DNA of 22,381 nucleotides from Hyphomicrobiales bacterium (GTDB lineage: Bacteria; Pseudomonadota; Alphaproteobacteria; Rhizobiales; Devosiaceae): NCBI GenBank assembly GCA_026989045.1, contig JALSJY010000073.1, positions 1 through 22,381 on the forward strand. Reading direction: 5' to 3'. Made by a program: the position numbers and the translations under genes. Under the pieces are notes generated by a model. That model made no database searches and had not been told where the DNA came from. It saw nothing but the letters and a program-made list of their open reading frames with translations. Every line of letters starts with the position of its first letter. The stretch's first letter is position 1. Below are positions 1 through 7,987 of this stretch, piece by piece.

Positions 1-763
1 TATGGGCAAAATCACTTTTTGTTAGTTCCATATTCCAATCACCACCTAAAATAACATAATTCCCCTTTTGATATTCTTCTTGAGCAAAAGCAAAAACTGC
101 ATCAAATTGCTTTTGCCTAGTTGCGCCATTTTCATCAAAAGCAGATAGATGCAGATTTACGATCACCCATTGTTTATCACTATTTTTAATAGCAAAATGG
201 GTGACTAATAGACCATAATTTCTCTTCAACACTCCAAGCATTAGATTTGGCTCAAATGGAAGATTAACAACCCTATTTGAAAGAGATCTGGCCTTAGCTA
301 TTGTTAATGTGCCGTGATTAACCTTAAGCGGCCAAGGCAGATATTTAGAGGCAATGTCGCCTCTAAAAACAGCCAGAAATTTTGGAAAAAGATAAATTAT
401 TTGCGCCCTTACTGGGATAAGAAAACTAAGCGGGCTTTTTTCTGATACTTCTTGTAGCATATATATATCAGAGCTTAAATTTTTTAGCAGTTTTTTTATT
501 CCGGCGAGGTTTTTTTTAACCTCGGAGTATGACGGAGGGAAAAATCTTTTGCCACCATCTGTAATAAAATCAGAATTTTTTCCTAAACCCGCATAGCCAA
601 TATTCCAGATGGTGATAGAAATTTCTTTTTCTAAAAAACCAACAATATTTTTTGGTTCATTAAGAATGGTAATTTTTGTTGATGGCTTTGAACTTTTGTT
701 CACCAACACTACAAATAACAGATAAAAGACGAATAAGATTATTATCAAAAAGAAAATAACCAT
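1..763 (-). CDS. Membrane-anchored endonuclease/exonuclease/phosphatase (EEP) family protein, partial
   Basis: The 3' end lies beyond the left edge; 254 residues are visible. The start is the ATG whose complement is at 761-763, preceded by a purine-rich stretch. Residues 1 to about 21 form one hydrophobic segment rich in I, L, F and V, probably an N-terminal membrane anchor that places the domain outside the cytoplasmic membrane. The soluble part has EEP-fold landmarks in order: ITIWNIGYAGLG near residues 50-61, LQEVSEK near 108 (metal-binding Glu), VNLHLSAFDENG near 205 (catalytic His), and ILGGDWNME near 240 (the GDWN motif). EEP proteins cleave phosphodiester or phosphomonoester bonds in nucleic acids, lipids or other substrates, so the substrate cannot be named. 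It lies 16 bp downstream of the glutamate dehydrogenase gene on the same strand and is probably co-transcribed. Family membership is clear; the function is open. Confidence 0.85.
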   Translation of the reverse strand, partial: MVIFFLIIILFVFYLLFVVLVNKSSKPSTKITILNEPKNIVGFLEKEISITIWNIGYAGLGKNSDFITDGGKRFFPPSYSEVKKNLAGIKKLLKNLSSDIYMLQEVSEKSPLSFLIPVRAQIIYLFPKFLAVFRGDIASKYLPWPLKVNHGTLTIAKARSLSNRVVNLPFEPNLMLGVLKRNYGLLVTHFAIKNSDKQWVIVNLHLSAFDENGATRQKQFDAVFAFAQEEYQKGNYVILGGDWNMELTKSDFAH

Positions 764-779
764 TCACTCTACTTTCTTG

Positions 780-3700
780 CTAACTTCTAACCAAATCAGA
801 CAAAAGACCTGCTGCAACCGAAAGTCTAGAAACACTAAGTTCCTCTCCTGTTAAATCAGAAACCATAGCAATAATTCTATTGGTTTCTTCAATGCGTTGC
901 TCTTTCCAGCTATGAAATCTATCTTCAATTTTACCATTGCCAACCCGCAGAACATCACAAGTTAGGTCGCGTTGCGCGCGCATGACATTTGCCAATGCCC
1001 TATCAAGCGCCATACGATCAAATTTATCAATCAGATCAATATTTTTACCTTGCTCGGTTATGCGTCCTAAATTAAATGTCTCAAGCACCATGAAATAGGC
1101 TTTTGCTGCGTCATCAACGCTGGTGTTGGTTTTTTCACTGGCGAGAATAATATCAGAGCAAAGAGTAAGGGCAGATAATTCTGCAATACGTTGAGCTAGA
1201 TCGCGCGGCGCACCACCATTAACAAAACCCACAGCTTGATTCGCAACGCTTTGAGCAACAAAACTTGGTAAAATTGAGCCAAGCTTGGCACGAATATTTG
1301 CAACCCCAGCGCCATAGAGTTTGACAATATCTGAAAGACCACCTTCAAAACTCACATTGCGTAAAAACCATAATGTCTGCTCAACCAAAAGAGTTTTCAC
1401 CTCATTATAAAGTTCAAGCTGAGTTGTGCCATCAATTTTATTATCTAAATCATCAATAGCCTCATTAAGGTCAGCTAAATCATAAGCATCACGTGCTGCT
1501 GCATAAGCAAAAGCAACCTGCGCCGCATCTGCAGTTGTTGCACTAGTCATTCTAAATACAAAAGAAGGACCACCACGGTTAATCATAACATTTGATAAAA
1601 CAGTAGCAATAACCTGACGGCGCAATCTATGCTCTTCAATAGTTTTAGGATATTTTTTTCGTAATTCATCGGGGAAATAACGATATAATTCCCTAGCTAA
1701 ATATGGATCATCAGGAATTTTACTATCTAATAATTGCGCATAAAAAGTATTTTTTGCATAGGCTAATATTACTGCTAGCTCGGGTCTGGTAAACGGAGTT
1801 TTTGAAACAGAGCGTTCGTGTAATTCAGCATCACTAGGTAAAAATTCAACGGCTCTGTTTAATTCCCCCCTTGTTTCAAGGTCATGCATAAAGGAAATTA
1901 AATCAGGTGATGCAGAATATCCCTTAAGTTCAATCAAAGAGATGGCCAGAGTTTGCAGATAATTATTCCTTAAACAAAGTTCAGCAACTTCATCTGTCAT
2001 TGAGGCGAGAAATTTATTGCGCTCTTCAATATTTATTTTACCCGCACGCACTAATGTGCCTAGCGCAATTTTGATATTAACCTCTAAATCAGACGAGTTA
2101 ACACCAGCAGAATTATCAATCGCATCGGTATTTATAGCCCCGCCATTAAGGGCATATTCAATGCGTCCAAGTTGGGTTATGCCAAGGTTTGCTCCCTCGC
2201 CAATTACCTTTGCGCGAACCTGTTTTCCGCTGATACGAATTGCATCATTGGCTCTATCGCCAACTTCTAAATCGCTCTCATCTTCACTTTTAACATAAGT
2301 GCCAATTCCACCAAACCATAATAGATCAACATCGGCTTTCAAAATGGCATTCATCACCATATTTGGAGTTATTTTGCCCTTTTTAAGACCTAAAAACTCA
2401 AGCGCCTCGTCAGATAATTCAATAGTTTTAGCTGCGCGAGGATATATCCCACCACCCTTTGAAATTAGTGATTTATCATAATCCTGCCAGCTTGAGCGCT
2501 CCATTTCAAACAGGCGTTTGCGCTCTTTATATGAGTCATCAACTTGCGGATTAGGATCGATAAAAATATCTCTATGGTCAAACGCCGCAAGTAATTTGGT
2601 TTTATGCGAAAGCAGCATGCCATTGCCAAAAACATCACCAGACATATCACCAACACCAACAGTTGTGAATTCACTGGTTTGAATATCGCGGTTAAGCTCA
2701 CGGAAATGACGTTTCACCGCCTCCCAGCCACCACGTGCAGTAATACCCATTTTTTTGTGATCATAACCAGCTGAGCCGCCGGAGGCAAAAGCATCACCAA
2801 GCCAAAATCCACGCTTAATTGAAATCTCATTGGCAATATCAGAAAAACTAGCCGTGCCTTTATCTGCCGCCACCACAAGATATGGATCATCACCATCACG
2901 AAGAACCATGTCTTTTGGGTGAATAATTTTATCACCATCAATATTATCGGTAAGCTCAAGCAGGCTGTTGATAAATATTTTATAAGCCGCAATGCCATAA
3001 GACATAAATGTCTCTCGATCAGGGTTTTGTGGCATTGTTCTTGGCACAAATCCACCTTTTGATCCCATCGGAACAATCACCGCATTTTTAACCATTTGCG
3101 CTTTTACTAAACCAAGGACCTCGGTTCTGAAATCTTCAGGTCTATCTGACCAGCGCAACCCACCACGGGCAATTTCACCACCACGTAAATGCAAACCCTC
3201 AACTTGTGGAGAATAGACAAAAATCTCTCGATATGGGCGTGGCTCGGGCATTCCATCAACTTTTGAGCAGTCATATTTAATTGCCAAAGCCCTGCAGCGA
3301 GCGCCATTTTCATCGCGTTGATAAAAATTGGTTCTAAGCGAGGCTTCAATTAAATTTAAAAAATGACGGATAATTATATCTTCATCAGCAGAGCTGACTT
3401 TGACTAAAGCGTTTGATATTTCTTTTTTAATATTCTGCGCTACTTCTTGGCGATCTTTTGAAAAGTCTGGCTGATGGTAGCAATAAAAAAGATTGACCAA
3501 GTCAATAGTAATTTTTGGGTGGGCGCAAAGAGCATTCCATAAATATCGTTGTGAGAAACCAAGTTTTAGCTGTTTAAGATAATGCGCAAAGGCTCTTAAA
3601 ACAGATATATCGTCCCAATTTAGATTTGCTAGCGTTGTAAGCTTGTTAAAGCCATCGCTTTCAGCTCTTTTATCCCAAGTTGCAAGCAATGATCGCTCAA

Positions 3701-5564
3701 GCACAGGTGCAATAGCGCTTAAATCAATATCCTCTTCTGGATCGATTGCCATGTCGTGAATAAACTGCTCATTAGCATTATCTGGGCGCACAGAATAGGT
3801 GCGCTCATCAATAACCCTAAAGCCAAAATTCTCTAACATCGGCACTCGATCACTAAGCGGGATAGGCCTTAGATTATGATAAAGGCGCAACCTGTGCTGG
3901 CTTGTTTCATCGTTTGTATCTTTAGGAATAAATCTTAGAGCAATGCGATCACTTTTCTCTAGATTTTGTAACGCCTCTATATCAAGTAAAGCATCTTGAC
4001 TTGAAGTATTGGCCTGATAGGCCGTTGAAAAAGCATTAAAATAATGTTTGATTTGATTTGGCTCACTCGCTGCCTCCATTAGCATATCACCAAATGAGCG
4101 CGCAAGCGCGCTTACATCTGCTTCAAGTTGCTGGCGACTAGGGGTTGGAGTTTTGCCGCCATTACGTCCAATGATAAAATGAACTCGAACTAACTCCCCT
4201 TCAGGGAAGTATGGATAATAGGCAGATAGATGGCCATCATAGATTTTTGCTAAATATTCACCAATATCAGCCCGTAATTTTGAATTATAGCGATCACGAG
4301 GCAAATATAATAAAATAGAGACAAAATTATCAAACGGATCAAGACGGGGTAGAACGCGTATCTGAGGGCGATCAGCAAGTGCTGAAATTATAGTTGCAAA
4401 TTCTAAAAGCTCGCTTTCAGAAATTTGAAATAATTCCTCGCGTGGATAATTATCAAGCGCAGCCATAAGTGCTTTTCCAGCATGGCTTTTAGGGTTTAAG
4501 CCAGATGCAGAAATAACCTGCGAAATTTTTCTCCTAACAAAAGGAACTTCTGTGTGCGGGGTTGCCAAAGACATAGAGGTGAACAAGCCAAGCATGCGCA
4601 ATTCACCGCTAAGATTGCCACTCTTATCATATAATTTAACCCCGATATAATCTAAAAAAGCTCTACGGTGGACACGCGAGCGAATATTAGCTTTTGTTAC
4701 CATCATTGGGTTTTCATTTTGTAAGAAAGCTACATGCTCTTTGGTCATTTCGACCAATTCATTGCCATGGCGTAAAAATTTATAATTAGGGTCTTTTAAA
4801 ATACCAAGTCCAGAGTTCGGTACAGGGTTCAGAATTGCCTCTTCACCCTGACCAACCAAAACATATTCGCGCATGCCAAGAAATGTAAAATTATGATCGG
4901 CGAGCCAAGCTAAAAAATGCAATGTTTCTGCTAAAACTGGTGTGGCAATATTTGGGCTGTGCTCGCGATAGTCTTGCACAAGCTTATGCAACCTTTCTAA
5001 CATTGGTCGCCAGCCGCGCACAGTGCGACGAACGTCAATTAGCACGGCATCAATTTCATCAAATAATCTCTTTAAAACAGCTTCATCAGTTATGGGATCG
5101 ATATAAATATGCAAAAAGCTAGTTAGAGTAATATCTTTGCTTTGATCATTATTTGGTCTTTCAAGAACATTTATTTTTTTGCCCTTTTGCTCAAGCGATA
5201 AAATAGGGTGAGCGATTAGCTGAATATTACCACCAATGGCGCGGATTGCACCAAGCACGCTATCGACTAAAAATGGCATGTCATCGACAAAAATATCAAT
5301 AATCTGCACATTGTCACTAGAATTATCTTCTCCTTGGGGTGTCCAGATATTTATCAAATGGTCATTAGTTTTTCTATGCCCAAGTCTTTCATAGGAGTGG
5401 CGAATATTTTTTTCAAAATTTTCTGGTGAAATTGAAACAAGGTCAGCTGGATCAATAGAGGCAACAGTCTTTTTAAGAAAATTAGAAAAACTCTGTTCTT
5501 TTTTTGATAATAAATTTGCGCGATTGACAAGCTCTTGCCAGTTTTTTTTAATTTCTACACTCAT
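780..5564 (-). CDS. gdhB: NAD-specific glutamate dehydrogenase, giant (about 180 kDa) type
   Basis: Oxidatively deaminates L-glutamate to 2-oxoglutarate and ammonia with NAD+, in the cytoplasm; usually a catabolic enzyme. The protein has 1,594 residues, matching the family's usual length of about 1,600. The N-terminal half is the long regulatory part with ACT-like regions typical of this class. The catalytic core starts near residue 790 with HLRGGEIARGGLRWSDR, continues into KAQMVKNAVIVPMGSKGGF (active-site lysines, to about residue 836), and carries the dinucleotide-binding stretch TVGVGDMSGDVFGNGM near 970. The frame is open upstream to 5675, but the ATG at 5564 (MSVEIKKNW) is preceded by AGGGGG on the coding strand about 10 nt away, and the extra 37 residues look like translated leader, so I start at 5564. 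It is transcribed divergently from the flippase gene and is followed by the EEP gene. The symbol gdhB is used for this class in some genera only; other names exist. Confidence 0.95.
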   Translation of the reverse strand: MSVEIKKNWQELVNRANLLSKKEQSFSNFLKKTVASIDPADLVSISPENFEKNIRHSYERLGHRKTNDHLINIWTPQGEDNSSDNVQIIDIFVDDMPFLVDSVLGAIRAIGGNIQLIAHPILSLEQKGKKINVLERPNNDQSKDITLTSFLHIYIDPITDEAVLKRLFDEIDAVLIDVRRTVRGWRPMLERLHKLVQDYREHSPNIATPVLAETLHFLAWLADHNFTFLGMREYVLVGQGEEAILNPVPNSGLGILKDPNYKFLRHGNELVEMTKEHVAFLQNENPMMVTKANIRSRVHRRAFLDYIGVKLYDKSGNLSGELRMLGLFTSMSLATPHTEVPFVRRKISQVISASGLNPKSHAGKALMAALDNYPREELFQISESELLEFATIISALADRPQIRVLPRLDPFDNFVSILLYLPRDRYNSKLRADIGEYLAKIYDGHLSAYYPYFPEGELVRVHFIIGRNGGKTPTPSRQQLEADVSALARSFGDMLMEAASEPNQIKHYFNAFSTAYQANTSSQDALLDIEALQNLEKSDRIALRFIPKDTNDETSQHRLRLYHNLRPIPLSDRVPMLENFGFRVIDERTYSVRPDNANEQFIHDMAIDPEEDIDLSAIAPVLERSLLATWDKRAESDGFNKLTTLANLNWDDISVLRAFAHYLKQLKLGFSQRYLWNALCAHPKITIDLVNLFYCYHQPDFSKDRQEVAQNIKKEISNALVKVSSADEDIIIRHFLNLIEASLRTNFYQRDENGARCRALAIKYDCSKVDGMPEPRPYREIFVYSPQVEGLHLRGGEIARGGLRWSDRPEDFRTEVLGLVKAQMVKNAVIVPMGSKGGFVPRTMPQNPDRETFMSYGIAAYKIFINSLLELTDNIDGDKIIHPKDMVLRDGDDPYLVVAADKGTASFSDIANEISIKRGFWLGDAFASGGSAGYDHKKMGITARGGWEAVKRHFRELNRDIQTSEFTTVGVGDMSGDVFGNGMLLSHKTKLLAAFDHRDIFIDPNPQVDDSYKERKRLFEMERSSWQDYDKSLISKGGGIYPRAAKTIELSDEALEFLGLKKGKITPNMVMNAILKADVDLLWFGGIGTYVKSEDESDLEVGDRANDAIRISGKQVRAKVIGEGANLGITQLGRIEYALNGGAINTDAIDNSAGVNSSDLEVNIKIALGTLVRAGKINIEERNKFLASMTDEVAELCLRNNYLQTLAISLIELKGYSASPDLISFMHDLETRGELNRAVEFLPSDAELHERSVSKTPFTRPELAVILAYAKNTFYAQLLDSKIPDDPYLARELYRYFPDELRKKYPKTIEEHRLRRQVIATVLSNVMINRGGPSFVFRMTSATTADAAQVAFAYAAARDAYDLADLNEAIDDLDNKIDGTTQLELYNEVKTLLVEQTLWFLRNVSFEGGLSDIVKLYGAGVANIRAKLGSILPSFVAQSVANQAVGFVNGGAPRDLAQRIAELSALTLCSDIILASEKTNTSVDDAAKAYFMVLETFNLGRITEQGKNIDLIDKFDRMALDRALANVMRAQRDLTCDVLRVGNGKIEDRFHSWKEQRIEETNRIIAMVSDLTGEELSVSRLSVAAGLLSDLVRS

Positions 5565-5734
5565 CACCCATTGACCCCCTAATGGCGAAAAAACAACTAA
5601 AGTAATAACTAATAATTTAGAATCACTTAAATGCAGTTTGACGATATTAAAAGAAAATGTCGAGTAGTAACACAATAGTAGATATTTATGCGCATAAGAT
5701 ATGGTTTATTATAATATGATAAGACTTAAAACTA
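5565..5734. promoter_or_regulatory. Divergent intergenic region between glutamate dehydrogenase and flippase genes
   Basis: This 170-bp AT-rich gap must hold the starts of both divergent transcripts. The clearest element is the near-symmetric TTATTATAATA around 5707-5717. It contains TATAAT on the plus strand (5710-5715) and also reads as TATAAT on the minus strand (5708-5713), so it could act as a -10 box in either direction. No good -35 hexamer lies 16-18 bp away on either strand. A TTGACG at 5638-5643 has no matching -10. AGGGGG (read on the minus strand, 5575-5580) is the likely ribosome binding site of the glutamate dehydrogenase gene. No clear ribosome binding site precedes the flippase ATG. 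The promoter reading is tentative. Confidence 0.35.
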
Positions 5735-7090
5735 ATGAAAATGCCATTAAACACAGATATTAAAGCAATCGTGCGCTCTTCGCTAAACAAGTCGGTGGCT
5801 TCATTATTGATAAAAGTAATGGCTGCTGGCCTTACTTATGTTATGTTTGTTGTTCTTTCTCGCTCAATGAGCGAGGTAAATTATGGTCAGTTTGCCTTTG
5901 GTTTTTCTTTAGCTACAATTTTAGCAATTGGTGCCTCCATGGGTCAGCAAATTGCAATTTTGCGCTTCTGGCCAGAAGAAAATGGTAATAACAACCCTAA
6001 AAAGGCGCATGAGGCTTTGCGCTCTGGCTGGGCAATAGTCATTTTAGCATCAATCATTATTTCCCTTACTTTGATATTTACTGCATTGGTAGGCGGGGTG
6101 ATTGGCGATGGAATATTCTCTTTTCTTTATATAATTGCAGCAGCTAGTTTAATATTACCTCTAGCAATGGCTGAATATGGTGGCTCAGTTCTTCGCGCCC
6201 AAGAATCAGTTTGGATTGCCCTAACTCCAAGAGACGTTCTTTGGCGCGCGGGCGTGCCAACTATTGTTGTTATATTATTATTTTATGGAGTTGAGCTAAA
6301 TGGTTCTGAGGCACTTTTATTGTCGGCAGTGATATTGTCATTTGTTATGGTTATACAATTTTTTGTTGCTAAAAAAATTGGTTTTTATAATTCAATTGGT
6401 TTTTCTTCCCTTAAAAATTATTGGAATGAGAGAGGTAAAATCAGCCTATGGTTTTTTATTTCAACAGTTTTAGATACAGCAGCCCTAAATGTTGATATAA
6501 TATTGATAGGTCTATTTGTTGCCGTTGAAAGCGCTGGTCTATATTTCAACGCCTTTAAAACAGCGGGCTTAATGACATTGTTTATGTGGGCAATAACCTT
6601 GGTAATTGCACCAATTGTTGCAAAACATTATCATGCCGGCGAGATAAAAAAAGCACAGGCGGTTACAACATTTTGTGCTTGGGCGGGTTTTATATTTTCA
6701 GTAGGCATTTTTATTATTTTCATATTTTTTGGTGATTTAATATTGTCATTATTTGGTGATACTTATGCCAATGGAAAAACCATTTTATTATTACTAAGCG
6801 CTGGCCTTTTGGTAGACGCTGCAACGGGTCCAACACGTATTGTAATGATGATGACTGGGCATGAAAAAGCTTATGTAGCAATTTTTGGCTCAATTATGTT
6901 GGCAGGCTTTGTTTGTATGTTAGTGATTATTCCAATTTATGGAGTGTTAGGTGCAGCAATTGTTAATATGATAACCAGAATTATTGCTCAAAGTGCAATT
7001 GCCTATTGGGCAAAAAAGAAGATAGGCATTAGCACAACTCTTTGGGGTTTTTGGACATCGTCTAAAGAAATAATAATCAAAAACAAGTAG
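5735..7090 (+). CDS. Polysaccharide/lipid-linked oligosaccharide flippase (MOP superfamily, Wzx-like)
   Basis: A 451-residue integral membrane protein of the polysaccharide biosynthesis/flippase type, expected to move a lipid-linked glycan across the inner membrane. Hydrophobic segments alternate with short charged loops along the whole chain, consistent with 12-14 membrane helices. The N-terminus shows the family pattern: a short cytoplasmic lead, then a helix containing VMAAGLTYVMFVVLSR, followed by the NYGQFAFGFSLATI segment, which matches the usual 'YG.f..a.s...' stretch. The start is the ATG at 5735; a second in-frame ATG follows at 5741 and neither has a strong ribosome binding site. 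No glycosyltransferase, polymerase or ligase gene is adjacent, so the substrate (O-antigen, exopolysaccharide, other) cannot be deduced. The family call is firm; substrate and transport direction are inferred from family knowledge. Confidence 0.85.
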   Translation: MKMPLNTDIKAIVRSSLNKSVASLLIKVMAAGLTYVMFVVLSRSMSEVNYGQFAFGFSLATILAIGASMGQQIAILRFWPEENGNNNPKKAHEALRSGWAIVILASIIISLTLIFTALVGGVIGDGIFSFLYIIAAASLILPLAMAEYGGSVLRAQESVWIALTPRDVLWRAGVPTIVVILLFYGVELNGSEALLLSAVILSFVMVIQFFVAKKIGFYNSIGFSSLKNYWNERGKISLWFFISTVLDTAALNVDIILIGLFVAVESAGLYFNAFKTAGLMTLFMWAITLVIAPIVAKHYHAGEIKKAQAVTTFCAWAGFIFSVGIFIIFIFFGDLILSLFGDTYANGKTILLLLSAGLLVDAATGPTRIVMMMTGHEKAYVAIFGSIMLAGFVCMLVIIPIYGVLGAAIVNMITRIIAQSAIAYWAKKKIGISTTLWGFWTSSKEIIIKNK

Positions 7091-7107
7091 AAATATTCTT
7101 TTCACCT

Positions 7108-7136
7108 TTGACGAATTGCTTTTATGTCGCTATCTC
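7108..7136 (+). promoter_or_regulatory. Possible sigma-70 promoter of the sdh operon
   Basis: TTGACG (7108-7113) and TATCTC (7131-7136) are separated by exactly 17 bp in the 125-bp gap between the flippase and sdhC. The -35 matches consensus at five of six positions and the -10 at four of six. A start of transcription near 7143 would leave an AT-rich leader of about 73 nt before sdhC. The ribosome binding site of sdhC is probably AAAAGG at about 7202-7207. No terminator-like hairpin was seen after the flippase stop, so read-through into sdh is possible. Confidence 0.4.
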
Positions 7137-7215
7137 TTGTTTTATATTAAAAAATATGATTTTAACCATTTAATATTAGACCTAAATTATGGCTAGCAGC
7201 TAAAAGGCAAAAATT

Positions 7216-7599
7216 ATGGCGAATGATACACGCCCACTCTCTCCTCATCTTCAAATTTATAAAACCCAAATCACAATGGTTATGTCTATTTTACATCGCA
7301 TAACTGGAGTGGCGCTTTATTTTGGTTTTGCGCTTCTTACTTGGTGGATTGTAGCTTCAGCAATGGGTGGCAATGCGCAACAGCTTGTTAATCAAGTAAT
7401 GGGGCATTGGTTGGCGCAGGTTATTATGTTTGGTTTTACTTGGGCTTTATTTAATCATATGCTCGGCGGCATTCGTCATTTTATCTGGGATTCAGGCAAG
7501 GGTTTTTCTAGAGTTGCAAGATTTGGTTTTGCTTGGGCAACTTTATTAGGTGGTTTTATCTTAACAGTCCTTGTTTGGGCATATATTTTGTGGAGTTAA
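7216..7599 (+). CDS. sdhC: Succinate dehydrogenase cytochrome b556 membrane subunit
   Basis: One of the two membrane anchors of respiratory complex II; it binds heme b and ubiquinone in the inner membrane. The 127-residue length is normal for the family. Residues 6-15 read RPLSPHLQIY, the classic SdhC lead, and SILHRITG at 24-31 holds the Ser and Arg (S24, R28) that line the quinone site in known enzymes. Three hydrophobic helices follow. HMLGGIRHFIWDSG (from H81) carries the conserved His pair; the first His is the axial heme ligand in characterised homologues. It is the first gene of sdhCDAB, and the stop is 3 nt before the sdhD start, which suggests translational coupling. Confidence 0.96.
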   Translation: MANDTRPLSPHLQIYKTQITMVMSILHRITGVALYFGFALLTWWIVASAMGGNAQQLVNQVMGHWLAQVIMFGFTWALFNHMLGGIRHFIWDSGKGFSRVARFGFAWATLLGGFILTVLVWAYILWS

Positions 7600-7602
7600 A
7601 GG

Positions 7603-7983
7603 ATGAGCATTAAAACCTCGCTAAAAAAAATAACCGGTCTTGGCTCTGCAAAAACTGGCACAACCCATTTTTGGCATCAACGTTTAACTGCACTTGCTAA
7701 TATCCCGCTGTCACTATTTTTAATCTGGTTCATTATCTCACTAGCAGGGGCAGATAGATATTTACTAATATTAAAACTATCAAATCCAATAATTTCGACT
7801 CTTTTAATTTTGGCCATTTTGTCAATTCTTTGGCATATGCGTTTAGGTATGCAAGTAGTGATTGAAGATTATATTACCACTGAGATTCGTAAAATTTTAG
7901 CACTAACACTTAATAATTTTTTTGTTATAGGGGTAGGCGCACTCAGCATTATTTCAATATTAAAACTTGGCTTTGGGGGCTAA
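7603..7983 (+). CDS. sdhD: Succinate dehydrogenase hydrophobic membrane anchor subunit
   Basis: Second membrane anchor of complex II, 126 residues. THFWHQRLTALANIPLSLFL (21-40) is the typical start of alphaproteobacterial SdhD, and three membrane helices are evident. WHMRLGMQVVIEDY (77-90) contains H78, the expected second heme ligand, and D89-Y90 eleven residues later, the Asp-Tyr pair near the quinone site in E. coli SdhD. The start ATG is 3 nt after the sdhC stop, and GGAG at 7592-7595 inside the end of sdhC can serve as its ribosome binding site. The stop lies 4 nt before the sdhA ATG. SdhD diverges strongly in sequence between groups, so recognition here relies on position plus the conserved His/Asp/Tyr spacing. 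Confidence 0.95.
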   Translation: MSIKTSLKKITGLGSAKTGTTHFWHQRLTALANIPLSLFLIWFIISLAGADRYLLILKLSNPIISTLLILAILSILWHMRLGMQVVIEDYITTEIRKILALTLNNFFVIGVGALSIISILKLGFGG

Positions 7984-7987
7984 ATTC

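Noticed and set aside
2017..2298. Open frames antisense to the glutamate dehydrogenase (here and at 2299-2481 and 4922-5122)
   Set aside because: All are embedded in the strongly conserved dehydrogenase frame and give Ser/Pro/Leu-rich products typical of antisense reading.
5565..5675. N-terminal extension of the glutamate dehydrogenase by 37 residues to an ATG at 5675
   Set aside because: The extension has no family counterpart, and the ATG at 5564 has an AGGGGG ribosome binding site and the usual N-terminal sequence.
7091..7215. Possible terminator after the flippase
   Set aside because: Only weak AT self-complementarity such as ATATT/AATAT is present, without a GC stem or a following T run.
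7967..7987. Earlier TTG start for sdhA, overlapping sdhD
   Set aside because: It would add seven residues without support; the ATG at 7988 has a G-rich ribosome binding site and a typical SdhA N-terminus.
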